Made by a program: the position numbers and the translations under genes. A DNA stretch of 58,910 bases from Desulfocarbo sp964620595 (GTDB taxonomy: Bacteria > Desulfobacterota > Desulfarculia > Desulfarculales > Desulfarculaceae): the NCBI GenBank assembly GCA_964620595.1, contig CAZUHP010000018.1, positions 1-58,910 on the forward strand. The letters are read 5' to 3'. This document shows positions 38,272-47,019 of the stretch, one piece after another. Each line of letters begins with the position of its first letter. Position 1 is the stretch's first letter. The notes beneath the pieces are model-generated. The model had not been told where the DNA came from. It was given only the letters and a program-made list of their open reading frames with translations, and made no database searches.

Positions 38272-39690
38272 ATGAAGGTTCTTAAAGACCTGGAGACCAG
38301 GATCATCAACCGGGTTAACATCAACCTGCGAGAGATGGACTTTGACCTGCGCCCGTGGCTGCAAGACTTGGTGCCCCTGGAGCAGTTTGCCAAGTTCTAC
38401 GCCTTCTACGGGCTTACCCCCCACCACCGGCTGCATTTCCACTTTGCCAACTCCACCCTGGCCGGCAGCTACTTCCTGGGCAAGTGCGTGGTGGAGCACT
38501 CCATGCTCTACAAGAGCGACATCCGCGGCGATGAGCTGAAAAGCAAGGACGACGACTTCGTGTTCGAGGGACTCACCATACCCCTGCACGCGGACGAGGT
38601 TATCCACATCAAGGACTCCTACCTGCTCAAGACCCTGGTGCACAACTTCTCCCATGACCCCGAGTCGCCCGAGGTGTTTCTGATCCAGAACACCGCCTCC
38701 CTGCACTACGCCAATATCCACGGCGCGCCGGTGGAGGGCAGCTTCCTGGGCGCCTTCTCCACCATCGACCTCACCACGGTGCACGACACCCTGGTGGGCG
38801 AGTTCGCCTACCTGCAAACCGGCGAGATGGCCCATCACTATGTAGCCCCCGGCCAGATATGGATATCCGGCCCCCAATTCGACTTCAAGTACCGCTTCGA
38901 GCCCGAGGTGCTGGCCCGCTACGTCCGCCAGCAGCCCGGCCAGAATCCCGAGGGCGAGTTCATCGAGTTCATCGAGTCGCGGGAACAGGACTTCGAGGAG
39001 GTGTTCAACTCGGTGCACCTGGAGCGCGAGCTGGAGATTCCCCGGGGCGCTTCGGTCAGCCACTTCGCGGTGGTCAAGGGCGACTGCCAGGTGGGCGAGA
39101 ACGTGCTGGTGGCCCAGCGCGCCTACCTGGAGGACGCCTACCTGGGCCGCGGGGCCAATGCCCAGGAGAACTGCTATGTCATCGCCTCGCGCCTAGCGGG
39201 CTACAACGTCACCGCCCACGGCGCCAAGATCATCCAGGCCGACATGGGCGAAAAGGTGTTCGTGGGCTTCAACTCCTTCCTGCGCGGCAAGCCCGGCGCC
39301 GGGCTGAAGGTGGGCGGGGGCAGCGTGGTCATGCCCCACACCATCATGGACCTGGAGGAGCCGGTGGAGGTGCCGCCCGAAACCCTGGTATGGGGGTTCG
39401 TGGCCCGCGCCGAGGACCTGGCCCACAACAGCATGCCCTTGGCCGAGTTGGCCCGGGTGAAGGGCGACTTCAAACGGGGCCGCATGGTCTTCACCGGCGA
39501 CGGCCACGAATTCGTGCATGCCTTCAGCCACCGCATAGACCACATCCTGGAGGCCAACGGCGCCTACTACCAGGGCGACGACAAGCGGGGCCACGCCCAA
39601 AGATCCCAGGATATCTCCTTCAGCATCATGCAGCCCTATCCCGAGGGCGACCTCAAGGGCATGTACCCCACCATCGACATCCGTCCCTAG
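38272..39690 (+). CDS. Left-handed beta-helix (hexapeptide-repeat) protein of unknown function
   Basis: 472 residues from ATG at 38272, with AGAGAGAG upstream. From about residue 265 to 400 it has hexapeptide-like turns (IPRGASVSHFAVVKGDCQVG, then NVLVAQRAYLEDAYLG, and LKVGGGSVVMPHTIMDLEE), which predict a left-handed beta-helix as in acyltransferases and gamma-carbonic anhydrases. The first 260 residues are rich in His, Phe and acidic groups (PHHRLHFHFANSTLAG, HNFSHDPESPEVFLIQN) and are not recognised. No signal peptide is seen. The His pairs could bind metal. It may act with the divergent AsnB-like enzyme. It ends in a 13-base-pair hairpin. Confidence 0.65.
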   Translation: MKVLKDLETRIINRVNINLREMDFDLRPWLQDLVPLEQFAKFYAFYGLTPHHRLHFHFANSTLAGSYFLGKCVVEHSMLYKSDIRGDELKSKDDDFVFEGLTIPLHADEVIHIKDSYLLKTLVHNFSHDPESPEVFLIQNTASLHYANIHGAPVEGSFLGAFSTIDLTTVHDTLVGEFAYLQTGEMAHHYVAPGQIWISGPQFDFKYRFEPEVLARYVRQQPGQNPEGEFIEFIESREQDFEEVFNSVHLERELEIPRGASVSHFAVVKGDCQVGENVLVAQRAYLEDAYLGRGANAQENCYVIASRLAGYNVTAHGAKIIQADMGEKVFVGFNSFLRGKPGAGLKVGGGSVVMPHTIMDLEEPVEVPPETLVWGFVARAEDLAHNSMPLAELARVKGDFKRGRMVFTGDGHEFVHAFSHRIDHILEANGAYYQGDDKRGHAQRSQDISFSIMQPYPEGDLKGMYPTIDIRP

Positions 39691-39712
39691 GTTTTACCCC
39701 GGCCGGCAAAGA

Positions 39713-39742
39713 CCGTGGCGGCTCCTGTTGGAGCCGCCACGG
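39713..39742 (+). terminator. Perfect hairpin after the beta-helix gene
   Basis: CCGTGGCGGCTCC, loop TGTT, GGAGCCGCCACGG: a perfect 13-base stem 23 bases after the stop. There is no T-run, so it is terminator-like or a 3' stabiliser. Confidence 0.55.
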
Positions 39743-39861
39743 CCGCCCAGGGGCAAAGGACCGCCTTGCCCCTTTATCCGGCCCTGGGTTAGAGTGGAAA
39801 CCACGCCCCGCGCACACGACCCCCTTGACCGTCAGCACGCGGCCCTGGCAGGAGACGCGGC

Positions 39862-40629
39862 ATGACCTTGCCTCTGGTCATCTCCATCCCTCATTGCGGC
39901 GGAGAGGTGCCGCCTTCCATCCAAGAGGACCTGGCCCTGAGCCCCGCACAGGTGGCCGACTCGATGGACGCGGGCACCCGCGAGATATTCGGGGAGTTGC
40001 CGGTGCTGGCCGTGGTCTCGGCCCGCTGGTCGCGGCTGGTGGTGGACCTGAACCGGGCGCCCGATGACCTGGGCGAGCGCGGGGTCATCACCCGCATCGA
40101 CTACCTGGGCCGGCCGGTGTTCAAGCCGGGCCGCCATCCCGACCGGCCCGAAACCCTGCGCCGGGTCCAGGCCTTCCACCGGCCCTACCACCAGGAGCTG
40201 GCCCAGGCCCTGGAGCTGCCCGGCCTGCGCCTGCTCCTGGACTGCCATTCCCTGGACGGGCGGGGGCCGGCGGAGGCGCCTGACCGGGGCCAGCCCCGGG
40301 CCGATGTAACCCTGGGCAACAACGGCGGGCCGCAGGGCGAGCCAGACCCCCAACGGGGAGAGCCCACCTGCCCGGCCGGGTTGATGCAGGAGGTGGCCGC
40401 CGCCCTGGAGGCAGAGGGATTCAGCGTCTCCCTGAACCACCCCTATGCGGGCGGCTACATAACCAGGCACTATGGCGCGCTGCTGCGAAGCCGGGGCCAG
40501 GCCGCGCTCCAGGTGGAATTGAACAAGGACCTGTTTCTCTCGCCCCGGGGCAGGCCGCAAGCCGAGCGCCTGGTCGAGGTGCGGGGGGCGCTCCTGGCCG
40601 CCCTGGAGCGCACCCTTCCGCCCGCCTAG
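39862..40629 (+). CDS. N-formylglutamate amidohydrolase-family protein
   Basis: 255 residues. Family motifs are in order: SIPHCGGEVPP at the N-terminus (metal His), SRLVVDLNRAPDD, FHRPYHQEL, LLLDCHSLDG (metal His), NHPYAGGYITRHYG and LQVELNKDLFL. These match the HutG-type zinc hydrolase that releases formate and glutamate from N-formylglutamate. No other histidine-degradation gene is nearby, so it could act on another N-formyl amino acid. The start is ATG at 39862, with GGAGACG upstream. It converges on the NTT transporter gene; the 19-base gap holds the palindrome CGCCGGCCGGCG. Confidence 0.82.
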   Translation: MTLPLVISIPHCGGEVPPSIQEDLALSPAQVADSMDAGTREIFGELPVLAVVSARWSRLVVDLNRAPDDLGERGVITRIDYLGRPVFKPGRHPDRPETLRRVQAFHRPYHQELAQALELPGLRLLLDCHSLDGRGPAEAPDRGQPRADVTLGNNGGPQGEPDPQRGEPTCPAGLMQEVAAALEAEGFSVSLNHPYAGGYITRHYGALLRSRGQAALQVELNKDLFLSPRGRPQAERLVEVRGALLAALERTLPPA

Positions 40630-40648
40630 CCTTCCCGCCGGCCGGCGC

Positions 40649-43600
40649 CTAGTAGCACAAGGGCATGGATTTGATCTTGGTGTGCAGCTCCCGCAGCCGA
40701 CGGCTCAGCTCGGTGCACATCTGCAGGGCCAGCTGGGGATACTCCCGCACCGCCTCCTTGAACTCGCGCTTGTGCAGCACCAGGCAGCGGGTGGGCTCCT
40801 TGGCGGTCACCGTGGCCGAGCGGGGGGAGTCGTCAAACAGGGCCATCTCGCCGAAGTAGTCGCCCGCGCCCATGTCGGCCAGGTCCACGCTGCAACCATC
40901 GTCGGTGTTCTTGCTCACCGTGACCTTGCCCTCCACCACCAGGAACATGGTTTCGCCCACCTCGCCTTCCTGGATGATGGTCTGGCCGGGCTCGAACCAC
41001 TGCTCCTCGCACAGGCTGGCCACTGCGGCCAGCTCGTTCACCTTGAGTCCCTTGAATATCTCCATACCCCGAAGGAGCACGATCTTGTCGGTCAAGCTGG
41101 TGGCTTCCTGCATGACAGACTCCTCTATGGCCTCGGCCTTGCCGCCGGCTGCCTCCAAGAGGCCGGCCAACAGCCAAAGGTGGCGGTTGGGGGAATCGAT
41201 TAGGCGGTCCCATTGTTGGGGGTCGAGCTGCAAGCCGCCGTCCCGGGAGGCCAGGATCAAGGTGAGGTACTGGACCAGCCAGTCGTCCCTGACCAGCAAA
41301 CGCTGGATCTGCTCCTCGCGGTCTCCCAGCTCGGCGGGCAGCTTGAACAAGCGGCGCCCCACGGCCAGGCACTCGGCGGGATCGGCCTTTTCCAAAAGGG
41401 GCAGCATGGCCTCGGAGAGCTGGTGGCCCACCACCTCCTCCAAGGCTTCCAGCGCATTGGAGCGCAGGCGCTCGTCCGCCGAATCCAGGCCCCGCAGGAT
41501 GATGCCCATCTGGCCGCTCTGGTCCTGGGCGGCCAGGGCCCGCAGGATGTGCTCCAGGATGATTTCCTGTCTCTCCTGCAAGTGGCTGACCAGCAGGTCC
41601 CTCTCCGGCGAAGGCGGGAAGTTCTTCTCCAGCCAGCGCGCCTCCAGCAGGCGGGTGTAGGCCTGGGACAGGTAGAGGCGGGCAAAGCTGATTACGTCCT
41701 GGTCGCTGATCTGCAAGGACTCCAGGAGATGGAAGAGCCCCTCGCGGACCTTGCGCTGGGGCGTGGCCAGGCCCTCGATGAGCAGGGCCAGGTCCAAATC
41801 CGGGGCGGTACGCAGCTTGCGCTGGGCCAACTCGGCCAGCTCGGGGTTGGGATGACCCAGGAGCTGGATGAAGGCCCGCACCGCGGTGGGCTCTTCCACG
41901 GGCAGGTGCTCCAACACGGCCAGGGGTACGTGTTCCGGGTCCGCCATTACCCGGGCCAACACCAGCCTGGGCGCCTCTGGGTCGTCCAGGCGGGTGAGGG
42001 CCAGGAGTATCTCGCCGATCACCCGGCCGTCCTGCTCGCGGTTGAGGAGCGCCCGGAGGGGCGCCAGGTAGGCCCGGTTGCCCGAGCCGCCGGCCGCGAT
42101 GGCCCCGGCCCGGCGCTCCTGGGGATCGTCCGAATGCAGCCAGTCCTGAATGATCGCGTCATAGCCCTGGGGGTCTTCCTCGTAGAGCCCGCTCATGGCC
42201 TGGGCCTTGACCGTGGGGTCGTCGCTCTGCTCCAACAGCCAGCGCAGGAAGTCTCCCGAGTGCTCCCGGGGAAACCGCGCGGCCGCGGCGGCCAAGGCGG
42301 CCTGCAACTCGGGCCTGCCTTGCCGGGCCAGCTCCTGGAAGACCTCGATCGCCTCCTCCGCAGCCTCGGAGGAAACCAAGGGAACCAGGCCCATCACGGT
42401 GCGGTCGTCGCGCTGGCGGATCAGCTCCAGGATGTGCCGGTCCGCCTCGGGCACCTCCTGGGACTTGAGCATCTCCGCATACCACACGCAGGCCTCGCCC
42501 TGGGCATCGTGGCAAGCCTGCACCAGGCGCTCCTGGGCGCGCTTGTCGCCAAAGAGCCGGCCCAGTTCGCCCTCCTCCAGGGAGCGCAGGTCCACCACCT
42601 TGCGGGAGACCAGGTCCAAGAGGATGTCCGAATAGCTGCGCTTGAGCCAGATGGTGGTGGCCACCCACATCAGGCCAAAGGCGATGCCAAAGATGGACAG
42701 GTAGCGCGGGTGCATCACCCCCTCGGCCAGCAGTATGAAGCCCGAGCCCAACAGGGAGCCGATGCGCACCACGGTACCCCGCAAGAACGGCCGCAGGATG
42801 GGGCGGTAGCGGGCCGGAAATAGGCCCATCAGGATGTCGCGGGCCGGGTTGTTGATGGTGACCCGCAGGACCACGGTGGTGATGCGGGCATACACCGCGG
42901 CAAACACGTCGAAGCGCCAGAGGAAGCCCACAAAGGCGATGACATAGTTGGCCGGGTGGAACATCAGCGCCACTGGCAGCCCCCAGCGGGTGTAGAGCTT
43001 GCCCACGAAAAGCAGGATCACCAGGCTGATTATGTTCTGGATACCGCGGAAATAGCCGAAGAACTGGATGAGTCCCTGCTCGGTGCCAAAGGTGGCGTTC
43101 ACCGCATAGTTGAACTGGTAGTTCATCACCGGGATCATCACGTTGGGCAGGAAGGTGAGCAGGACCAGGATCTTTATGAGGGTGGACTCCTTGAGCATGG
43201 GCCACACCTGGCGCATCTCCTCCACCAGGGACGAGCGGTGTTTGCCCTTTTTGGTCCGGTATTCGCCAAGGGGCAGGGAGGGGAACAGGCTGTCCATGCG
43301 CCACACCACGGCGGCCGCGCAGCAGGTGCTGAAAAGGTAGGCCACCATCAGATTGTCCATGCGGATCAGCTTGGCCAATTGGGGCGTGCCAAAGCTGCCC
43401 ATAATGGCCCCCAGCACCCCCCCCGCGGCGATGAGCGGGAAGATGCGCTTGCTCTGGCGGGTATTGAACAGGTCGTTGGCCAGGTTCCAGAAAAGGAGTG
43501 CGAACAGGGCCTCGAACTGGGCCTTCAGGAGAAACAGCACCGGGTAGATGAACTCAGAATGGAAATACACCGGCAGGCGCAGCACCGCCACCAGGGAACC

Positions 43601-43873
43601 GCAGGAGAACAGGGTGTAGGCCAGGAGCCGGGCGCCGCTCACCCTGCGCATGACCCCCGCCATGAAACCCATTACCACAAAGGTGGTGACGGCGTTGGCC
43701 ATGTAGACCAAGGGCAGGTATTCCACCCCGAAGCGCTTGAGAAAGGCGGTTTCCGCGAAGTTGTTGAAGACCAGGTTGGAGCCCCGGATGAGGAACAAGA
43801 GCGCCGCCGACCAGAGGAAGACCTTTATCTCCCCCGGCTGTATCTTGAAAAATTTTCCCGCCAGGTTCCTCAT
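40649..43873 (-). CDS. NTT/ATP-ADP-translocase-like transporter fused to HEAT repeats and a cyclic-nucleotide-binding domain
   Basis: 1074 residues from ATG at 43873. Residues 15-430 form about twelve membrane helices of the nucleotide-transporter (NTT/TLC) or MFS kind: FLIRGSNLVFNNFAETAFLKRFG, FWNLANDLFNTRQSKRIFPL and NNPARDILMGLFPARYRP. Residues about 450-930 are tandem helical HEAT-like repeats (DDPQERRAGAIAAGGSGNRA, HPNPELAELAQRKLRT). Residues about 940-1060 are a cNMP-binding domain with GQTIIQEGEVGETMFLVVEG and the phosphate cassette FGEMALFDDSPRSATV. The layout suggests transport gated by a cyclic nucleotide through a helical relay. Substrate unknown. It is a single gene upstream of nothing obvious, convergent with the amidohydrolase. 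Confidence 0.82.
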   Translation of the reverse strand: MRNLAGKFFKIQPGEIKVFLWSAALLFLIRGSNLVFNNFAETAFLKRFGVEYLPLVYMANAVTTFVVMGFMAGVMRRVSGARLLAYTLFSCGSLVAVLRLPVYFHSEFIYPVLFLLKAQFEALFALLFWNLANDLFNTRQSKRIFPLIAAGGVLGAIMGSFGTPQLAKLIRMDNLMVAYLFSTCCAAAVVWRMDSLFPSLPLGEYRTKKGKHRSSLVEEMRQVWPMLKESTLIKILVLLTFLPNVMIPVMNYQFNYAVNATFGTEQGLIQFFGYFRGIQNIISLVILLFVGKLYTRWGLPVALMFHPANYVIAFVGFLWRFDVFAAVYARITTVVLRVTINNPARDILMGLFPARYRPILRPFLRGTVVRIGSLLGSGFILLAEGVMHPRYLSIFGIAFGLMWVATTIWLKRSYSDILLDLVSRKVVDLRSLEEGELGRLFGDKRAQERLVQACHDAQGEACVWYAEMLKSQEVPEADRHILELIRQRDDRTVMGLVPLVSSEAAEEAIEVFQELARQGRPELQAALAAAAARFPREHSGDFLRWLLEQSDDPTVKAQAMSGLYEEDPQGYDAIIQDWLHSDDPQERRAGAIAAGGSGNRAYLAPLRALLNREQDGRVIGEILLALTRLDDPEAPRLVLARVMADPEHVPLAVLEHLPVEEPTAVRAFIQLLGHPNPELAELAQRKLRTAPDLDLALLIEGLATPQRKVREGLFHLLESLQISDQDVISFARLYLSQAYTRLLEARWLEKNFPPSPERDLLVSHLQERQEIILEHILRALAAQDQSGQMGIILRGLDSADERLRSNALEALEEVVGHQLSEAMLPLLEKADPAECLAVGRRLFKLPAELGDREEQIQRLLVRDDWLVQYLTLILASRDGGLQLDPQQWDRLIDSPNRHLWLLAGLLEAAGGKAEAIEESVMQEATSLTDKIVLLRGMEIFKGLKVNELAAVASLCEEQWFEPGQTIIQEGEVGETMFLVVEGKVTVSKNTDDGCSVDLADMGAGDYFGEMALFDDSPRSATVTAKEPTRCLVLHKREFKEAVREYPQLALQMCTELSRRLRELHTKIKSMPLCY

Positions 43874-43969
43874 GCTCCCGCCCAAACGATCGTCCCAGGC
43901 CGCCCAGTGGAATCCGGGCCATCATATCCCGGCCGTCCGGAGGCCGCAAGCACGGCGGCTGGCGGATGC

Positions 43970-45007
43970 TCAGCCACCCAGGCGGCACTCCCCGCCGGGC
44001 AGAAGCTCCGGCGCGCCGGGCTCGGCGTAGTGGCAGGCGCAAAGATGATCCTCTCCCACCAGGTGCCAGGCCGGCGCCTCCATTGAACAGCGGGTGCGGT
44101 GGGCCGGCTTGCAGCGGGGGAAGAAAGCGCAGCCCACCCCGGAGGAGGCCGCCGGCCGCTCGGCCTTGAGAAGGGTGCCGAAGTGGGGGATGTCCTTGCA
44201 GCGGCCGAACTTGGGGGTGGCGTCCAGCAGGGCCTGGGTATAGGGGTGGCGGGGATAGCGGATCACCTCCCCGGCCGGTCCGATCTCCATGAGGTTGCCG
44301 CGGTAGATGACTCCCACCCGGTCGCACAGGTAGCGCGCCGAGGCCAGGCTGTGGGTGATGAAGATGATGGTGGTGCCCAACCGGCGGCGCACGCCCAGGA
44401 GCAGCTCGAATATCTGGGCCGAGTAGGAGGCATCCAGCATGGAGGTGGGCTCGTCCGCCACCAGCACCAGGGGCTCCAGGATCATGGCGCGGGCAATGGC
44501 CACCCGCTGGCGTTGGCCGCCAGAGAGCTGGTGGGGGAAGCGGTAGGCGTATTCTTCCGGCGGCGACAGCCCGGCCTGCTTGAGCGCGGCCAGAACCATC
44601 TGCTCGCGCTGGCTGCCCTTGGCCAAGCCCTGGGTGAGAAGCGGCTCGCCCACGCTGTCCATGATGGACAGTTGGGGGTTGAAGGACTGGTAGGGATCCT
44701 GGAAGACCATCTGCACCTGGCGGCGGTAGTGCTGGAGCGCCTTGCCCTTGAGGTCCCCGATCTCCCGGCCCTGCAACGATATCTCGCCGTGGTCGGGCTT
44801 TTCCAGGCCCACGATCAGCCGGCCGGCGGTGGTCTTGCCCGAGCCGCTCTCCCCCACCAGGCCGAAAATCTCGCCGGCCCGAACCTGCAGGCATATCGCG
44901 TTCAGGGCCACGACCTCCTGCCGGCCGCGACCCAAGAAGTCGCCCCGGCTGAAGTAGCGCTTGGTCACCTCGCGCAGTTCCAGGATGACCTCGCCCGCCC
45001 GTGTCAT
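43970..45007 (-). CDS. oppF: Peptide/nickel ABC transporter ATP-binding protein, OppF/DppF type
   Basis: 345 residues from ATG at 45007; the upstream in-frame extension is translated repeat DNA. Walker A is GESGSGKTT, the ABC signature is LSGGQRQRVAIARAM, and Walker B ends LVADEPTSMLD. The C-terminal oligopeptide-transport extension has CAFFPRCKPAHRTRC, a Cys cluster typical of the Opp/Dpp ATPases that may bind iron-sulfur. The N-terminal loop RYFSRGDFLGRGRQ is an OppF feature. It is the last gene of a five-gene minus-strand operon and is separated from oppD by a 110-base repeat tract. Confidence 0.9.
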   Translation of the reverse strand: MTRAGEVILELREVTKRYFSRGDFLGRGRQEVVALNAICLQVRAGEIFGLVGESGSGKTTAGRLIVGLEKPDHGEISLQGREIGDLKGKALQHYRRQVQMVFQDPYQSFNPQLSIMDSVGEPLLTQGLAKGSQREQMVLAALKQAGLSPPEEYAYRFPHQLSGGQRQRVAIARAMILEPLVLVADEPTSMLDASYSAQIFELLLGVRRRLGTTIIFITHSLASARYLCDRVGVIYRGNLMEIGPAGEVIRYPRHPYTQALLDATPKFGRCKDIPHFGTLLKAERPAASSGVGCAFFPRCKPAHRTRCSMEAPAWHLVGEDHLCACHYAEPGAPELLPGGECRLGG

Positions 45008-45035
45008 GTCCACTCGCTTTCCCTTGGCCGCCTCA

Positions 45036-45118
45036 CGCCCGCGCCCCGCGCCCCGTCGCGCTCCCCGTCGCCCCCCGTCGCGCCCCCCGTCGCTCCCGCC
45101 GCCCCCCGTCGCTCCCCC
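45036..45118. repeat. C-rich tandem repeat, copy 5, between oppD and oppF
   Basis: Seven or so units near CCCCGTCGC or CCCCCCGTCGCG. It occupies the whole oppD-oppF gap. The operon runs on the minus strand, so the mRNA carries the G-rich form (GGGGGGCGAC) and can form G-quadruplexes. Confidence 0.8.
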
Positions 45119-46071
45119 TAGCAATTGTCGCACAGCACCATATGGCCCTCTTCCACCTGGTGCCAGGCCGGACGCTCCAGCCTGCACTGGGCCTCGGCGT
45201 GAGGGCAGCGATCGCAGAAGCGGCAGCCCATGATGGTGCCCACCAGGCGGGGCGGTTCGCCGGGTATGGGTTTTAACTCCTGGCGCTCCCCGGCCAGGGT
45301 GGGGAAGGAGGCCACCAGGGCCTGGGTGTAGGGATGGCAGGAGCGAAAGAACACCTGGTCGGTGCTTCCTATCTCCACCAACTGGCCCGCGTACATCACC
45401 CCGATGAAATCGCACACCTCGGCCACGATGGATATGTCGTGGCTGATGAGTATGATCCCGATGTTGAACTCCCGCTGGAGATTCTTGGTCTCCTTGAGTA
45501 TCTGGTCCTGCACTATCACGTCCAGGGCGGTGGTGGGCTCATCGGCGATGATCAGCTTGGGCTTGTTGGCCAGGGCCATGGCGATGATGGCCCGCTGCTT
45601 CATGCCCCCCGAGTACTGGTGGGGGTAGTCGTCGATGCGCTCCACCGGCAGGCCGACCAGTTGATACAGGCCCTCTACCCGGCGGCGGGCCTCTGCCTTG
45701 CCCACCTCGGGGTGGTGGGTCAAGATGGCCTCGATCATCTGGTCGCCCACCCGCTGCACCGGGTTGAGGGCGTTCATGGCGGCCTGGAATATCATGGCCA
45801 CCTCTTGCCAGCGCACCTGGCGCAGCTCCTCCTCGTCCATGGCGCCCAGGTCACGGCCGTCCAGGATCGCGCGGCCGCCGGTGATGCGGCCGTTGGGGGG
45901 CAAAAGGCCCATGAGCGCCATGCCGATGGTGGTCTTGCCGCAGCCGCTCTCGCCCACCAGCCCCAGGGACTGGCCCGGCTCCAGGCTGAAGCTCACCTCG
46001 TCCACCGCCTGCAACAGGCCGTCCCGGGTCTGGTAGCCGATGCTCAGGTTTTGCACTTCCAACAGCGCCAT
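45118..46071 (-). CDS. oppD: Peptide/nickel ABC transporter ATP-binding protein, OppD/DppD type
   Basis: 317 residues. Walker A GESGCGKTT, ABC signature YSGGMKQRAIIAMAL, Walker B LIIADEPTTALDV, and the D-loop/H-loop ISHDISIVAEV are all present. The C-terminal extension has CRFCDRCPHAEAQC and a final CDNC, the Cys pattern of the family. It powers uptake with OppF as a heterodimer. The start is 3 bases after the oppC stop, implying coupling. Confidence 0.92.
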   Translation of the reverse strand: MALLEVQNLSIGYQTRDGLLQAVDEVSFSLEPGQSLGLVGESGCGKTTIGMALMGLLPPNGRITGGRAILDGRDLGAMDEEELRQVRWQEVAMIFQAAMNALNPVQRVGDQMIEAILTHHPEVGKAEARRRVEGLYQLVGLPVERIDDYPHQYSGGMKQRAIIAMALANKPKLIIADEPTTALDVIVQDQILKETKNLQREFNIGIILISHDISIVAEVCDFIGVMYAGQLVEIGSTDQVFFRSCHPYTQALVASFPTLAGERQELKPIPGEPPRLVGTIMGCRFCDRCPHAEAQCRLERPAWHQVEEGHMVLCDNC

Positions 46072-46074
46072 GGC

Positions 46075-47007
46075 CTAACCCGCCGTGGTTTCGTCGCGCA
46101 GCCTGGGGTCCAGGACCTCGTCCATGGCCCGCCCCAACATGTAGAAGGACAAGGTGATGAGCGAGATGCAAAGGCCGGGGGGCAGCAGCCAGTAGGGAGC
46201 CCGGAACATGTGACCGGTCTTCCACACCCATTGCAGCATCATGCCCCAACTCACGGTGCCCGGGTCGCCGAACCCCAGAAAGGCCAGCGCCGCCTCGATG
46301 ACAATGGCCGAGGTGACCCGGAAGGTCATGTAGAGGAAGGCGAGCGGCAGCACGTTGGGCATGATGTGGCGGAAGATGATACGGCTGTGGCTGGCCCCCG
46401 CCACCCGGGCCGCGTCTATGAAGGGCCTTTGCTTGAGCGACAGGGTCTGGGCCCGGATCACCCGCGACACCCCCGGCCAGCGGAAGAGCGCGATCATGAT
46501 CACGATGGTCCAGATGTTGAGTTGGCCGAACAGCGCCGCCAGCATGAGCACCACCAGCAGGGTGGGCATGACCATGATCATGTCGGCCAGGCGCATGAGC
46601 AGGGTGTCCGCCGCTCCGCCCAGGTAGCCCGCGGTCATGCCGAAGGCCGTGCCCAGCACCACCGACATGAAGGCTGCGGACACGCCCACCATGAAGGCCA
46701 CCCGGGCCCCGGCCAACAGTTGGGAGAAGATGTCGCGGCCCATGAAGTCGGTGCCCAGCCAATGACGCCAGGAGGGGCCGGTGGAGGCCAGGATCTGGGG
46801 GTCCACCCCGGTCATGGGGTTGTACATGGGGTCGATCAAGGGCGGGATATAGGAAAAGGCCGCCATGAGGCCGAACATGGTCAGGAGGGCGAGCCCGATC
46901 CTGCCCAGGGGATTGGAGCGGAACACCCGCCAGTCCTCGGCCAGGCGCTCCTTCCACAGGTTGCGCCGCGCCGCCCCCAGGGCGGTTGCCGTCTGGTTGG
47001 CTAGCAT
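46075..47007 (-). CDS. oppC: Peptide/nickel ABC transporter permease, OppC/DppC type
   Basis: 310 residues. A cytoplasmic N-terminal helix and NPLGRIGLALLTMFGLMAAF lead to the first membrane segment, followed by a periplasmic loop with GTDFMGRDIFSQLLAGARVAF, the OppC signature. Five further helices follow, with the EAA coupling loop in QRPFIDAARVAGASHSRIIFRHIMPN. The last helices contain EAALAFLGFGDP. It forms the membrane channel with OppB. Its start is 12 bases after the oppB stop. Confidence 0.92.
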   Translation of the reverse strand: MLANQTATALGAARRNLWKERLAEDWRVFRSNPLGRIGLALLTMFGLMAAFSYIPPLIDPMYNPMTGVDPQILASTGPSWRHWLGTDFMGRDIFSQLLAGARVAFMVGVSAAFMSVVLGTAFGMTAGYLGGAADTLLMRLADMIMVMPTLLVVLMLAALFGQLNIWTIVIMIALFRWPGVSRVIRAQTLSLKQRPFIDAARVAGASHSRIIFRHIMPNVLPLAFLYMTFRVTSAIVIEAALAFLGFGDPGTVSWGMMLQWVWKTGHMFRAPYWLLPPGLCISLITLSFYMLGRAMDEVLDPRLRDETTAG

Positions 47008-47019
47008 CCCGCCACCCTT

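Noticed and set aside
45008..45415. Upstream extension of oppF to 45415
   Set aside because: The extra frame translates the repeat tract and the end of oppD in another frame; ATG at 45007 gives a normal OppF N-terminus.
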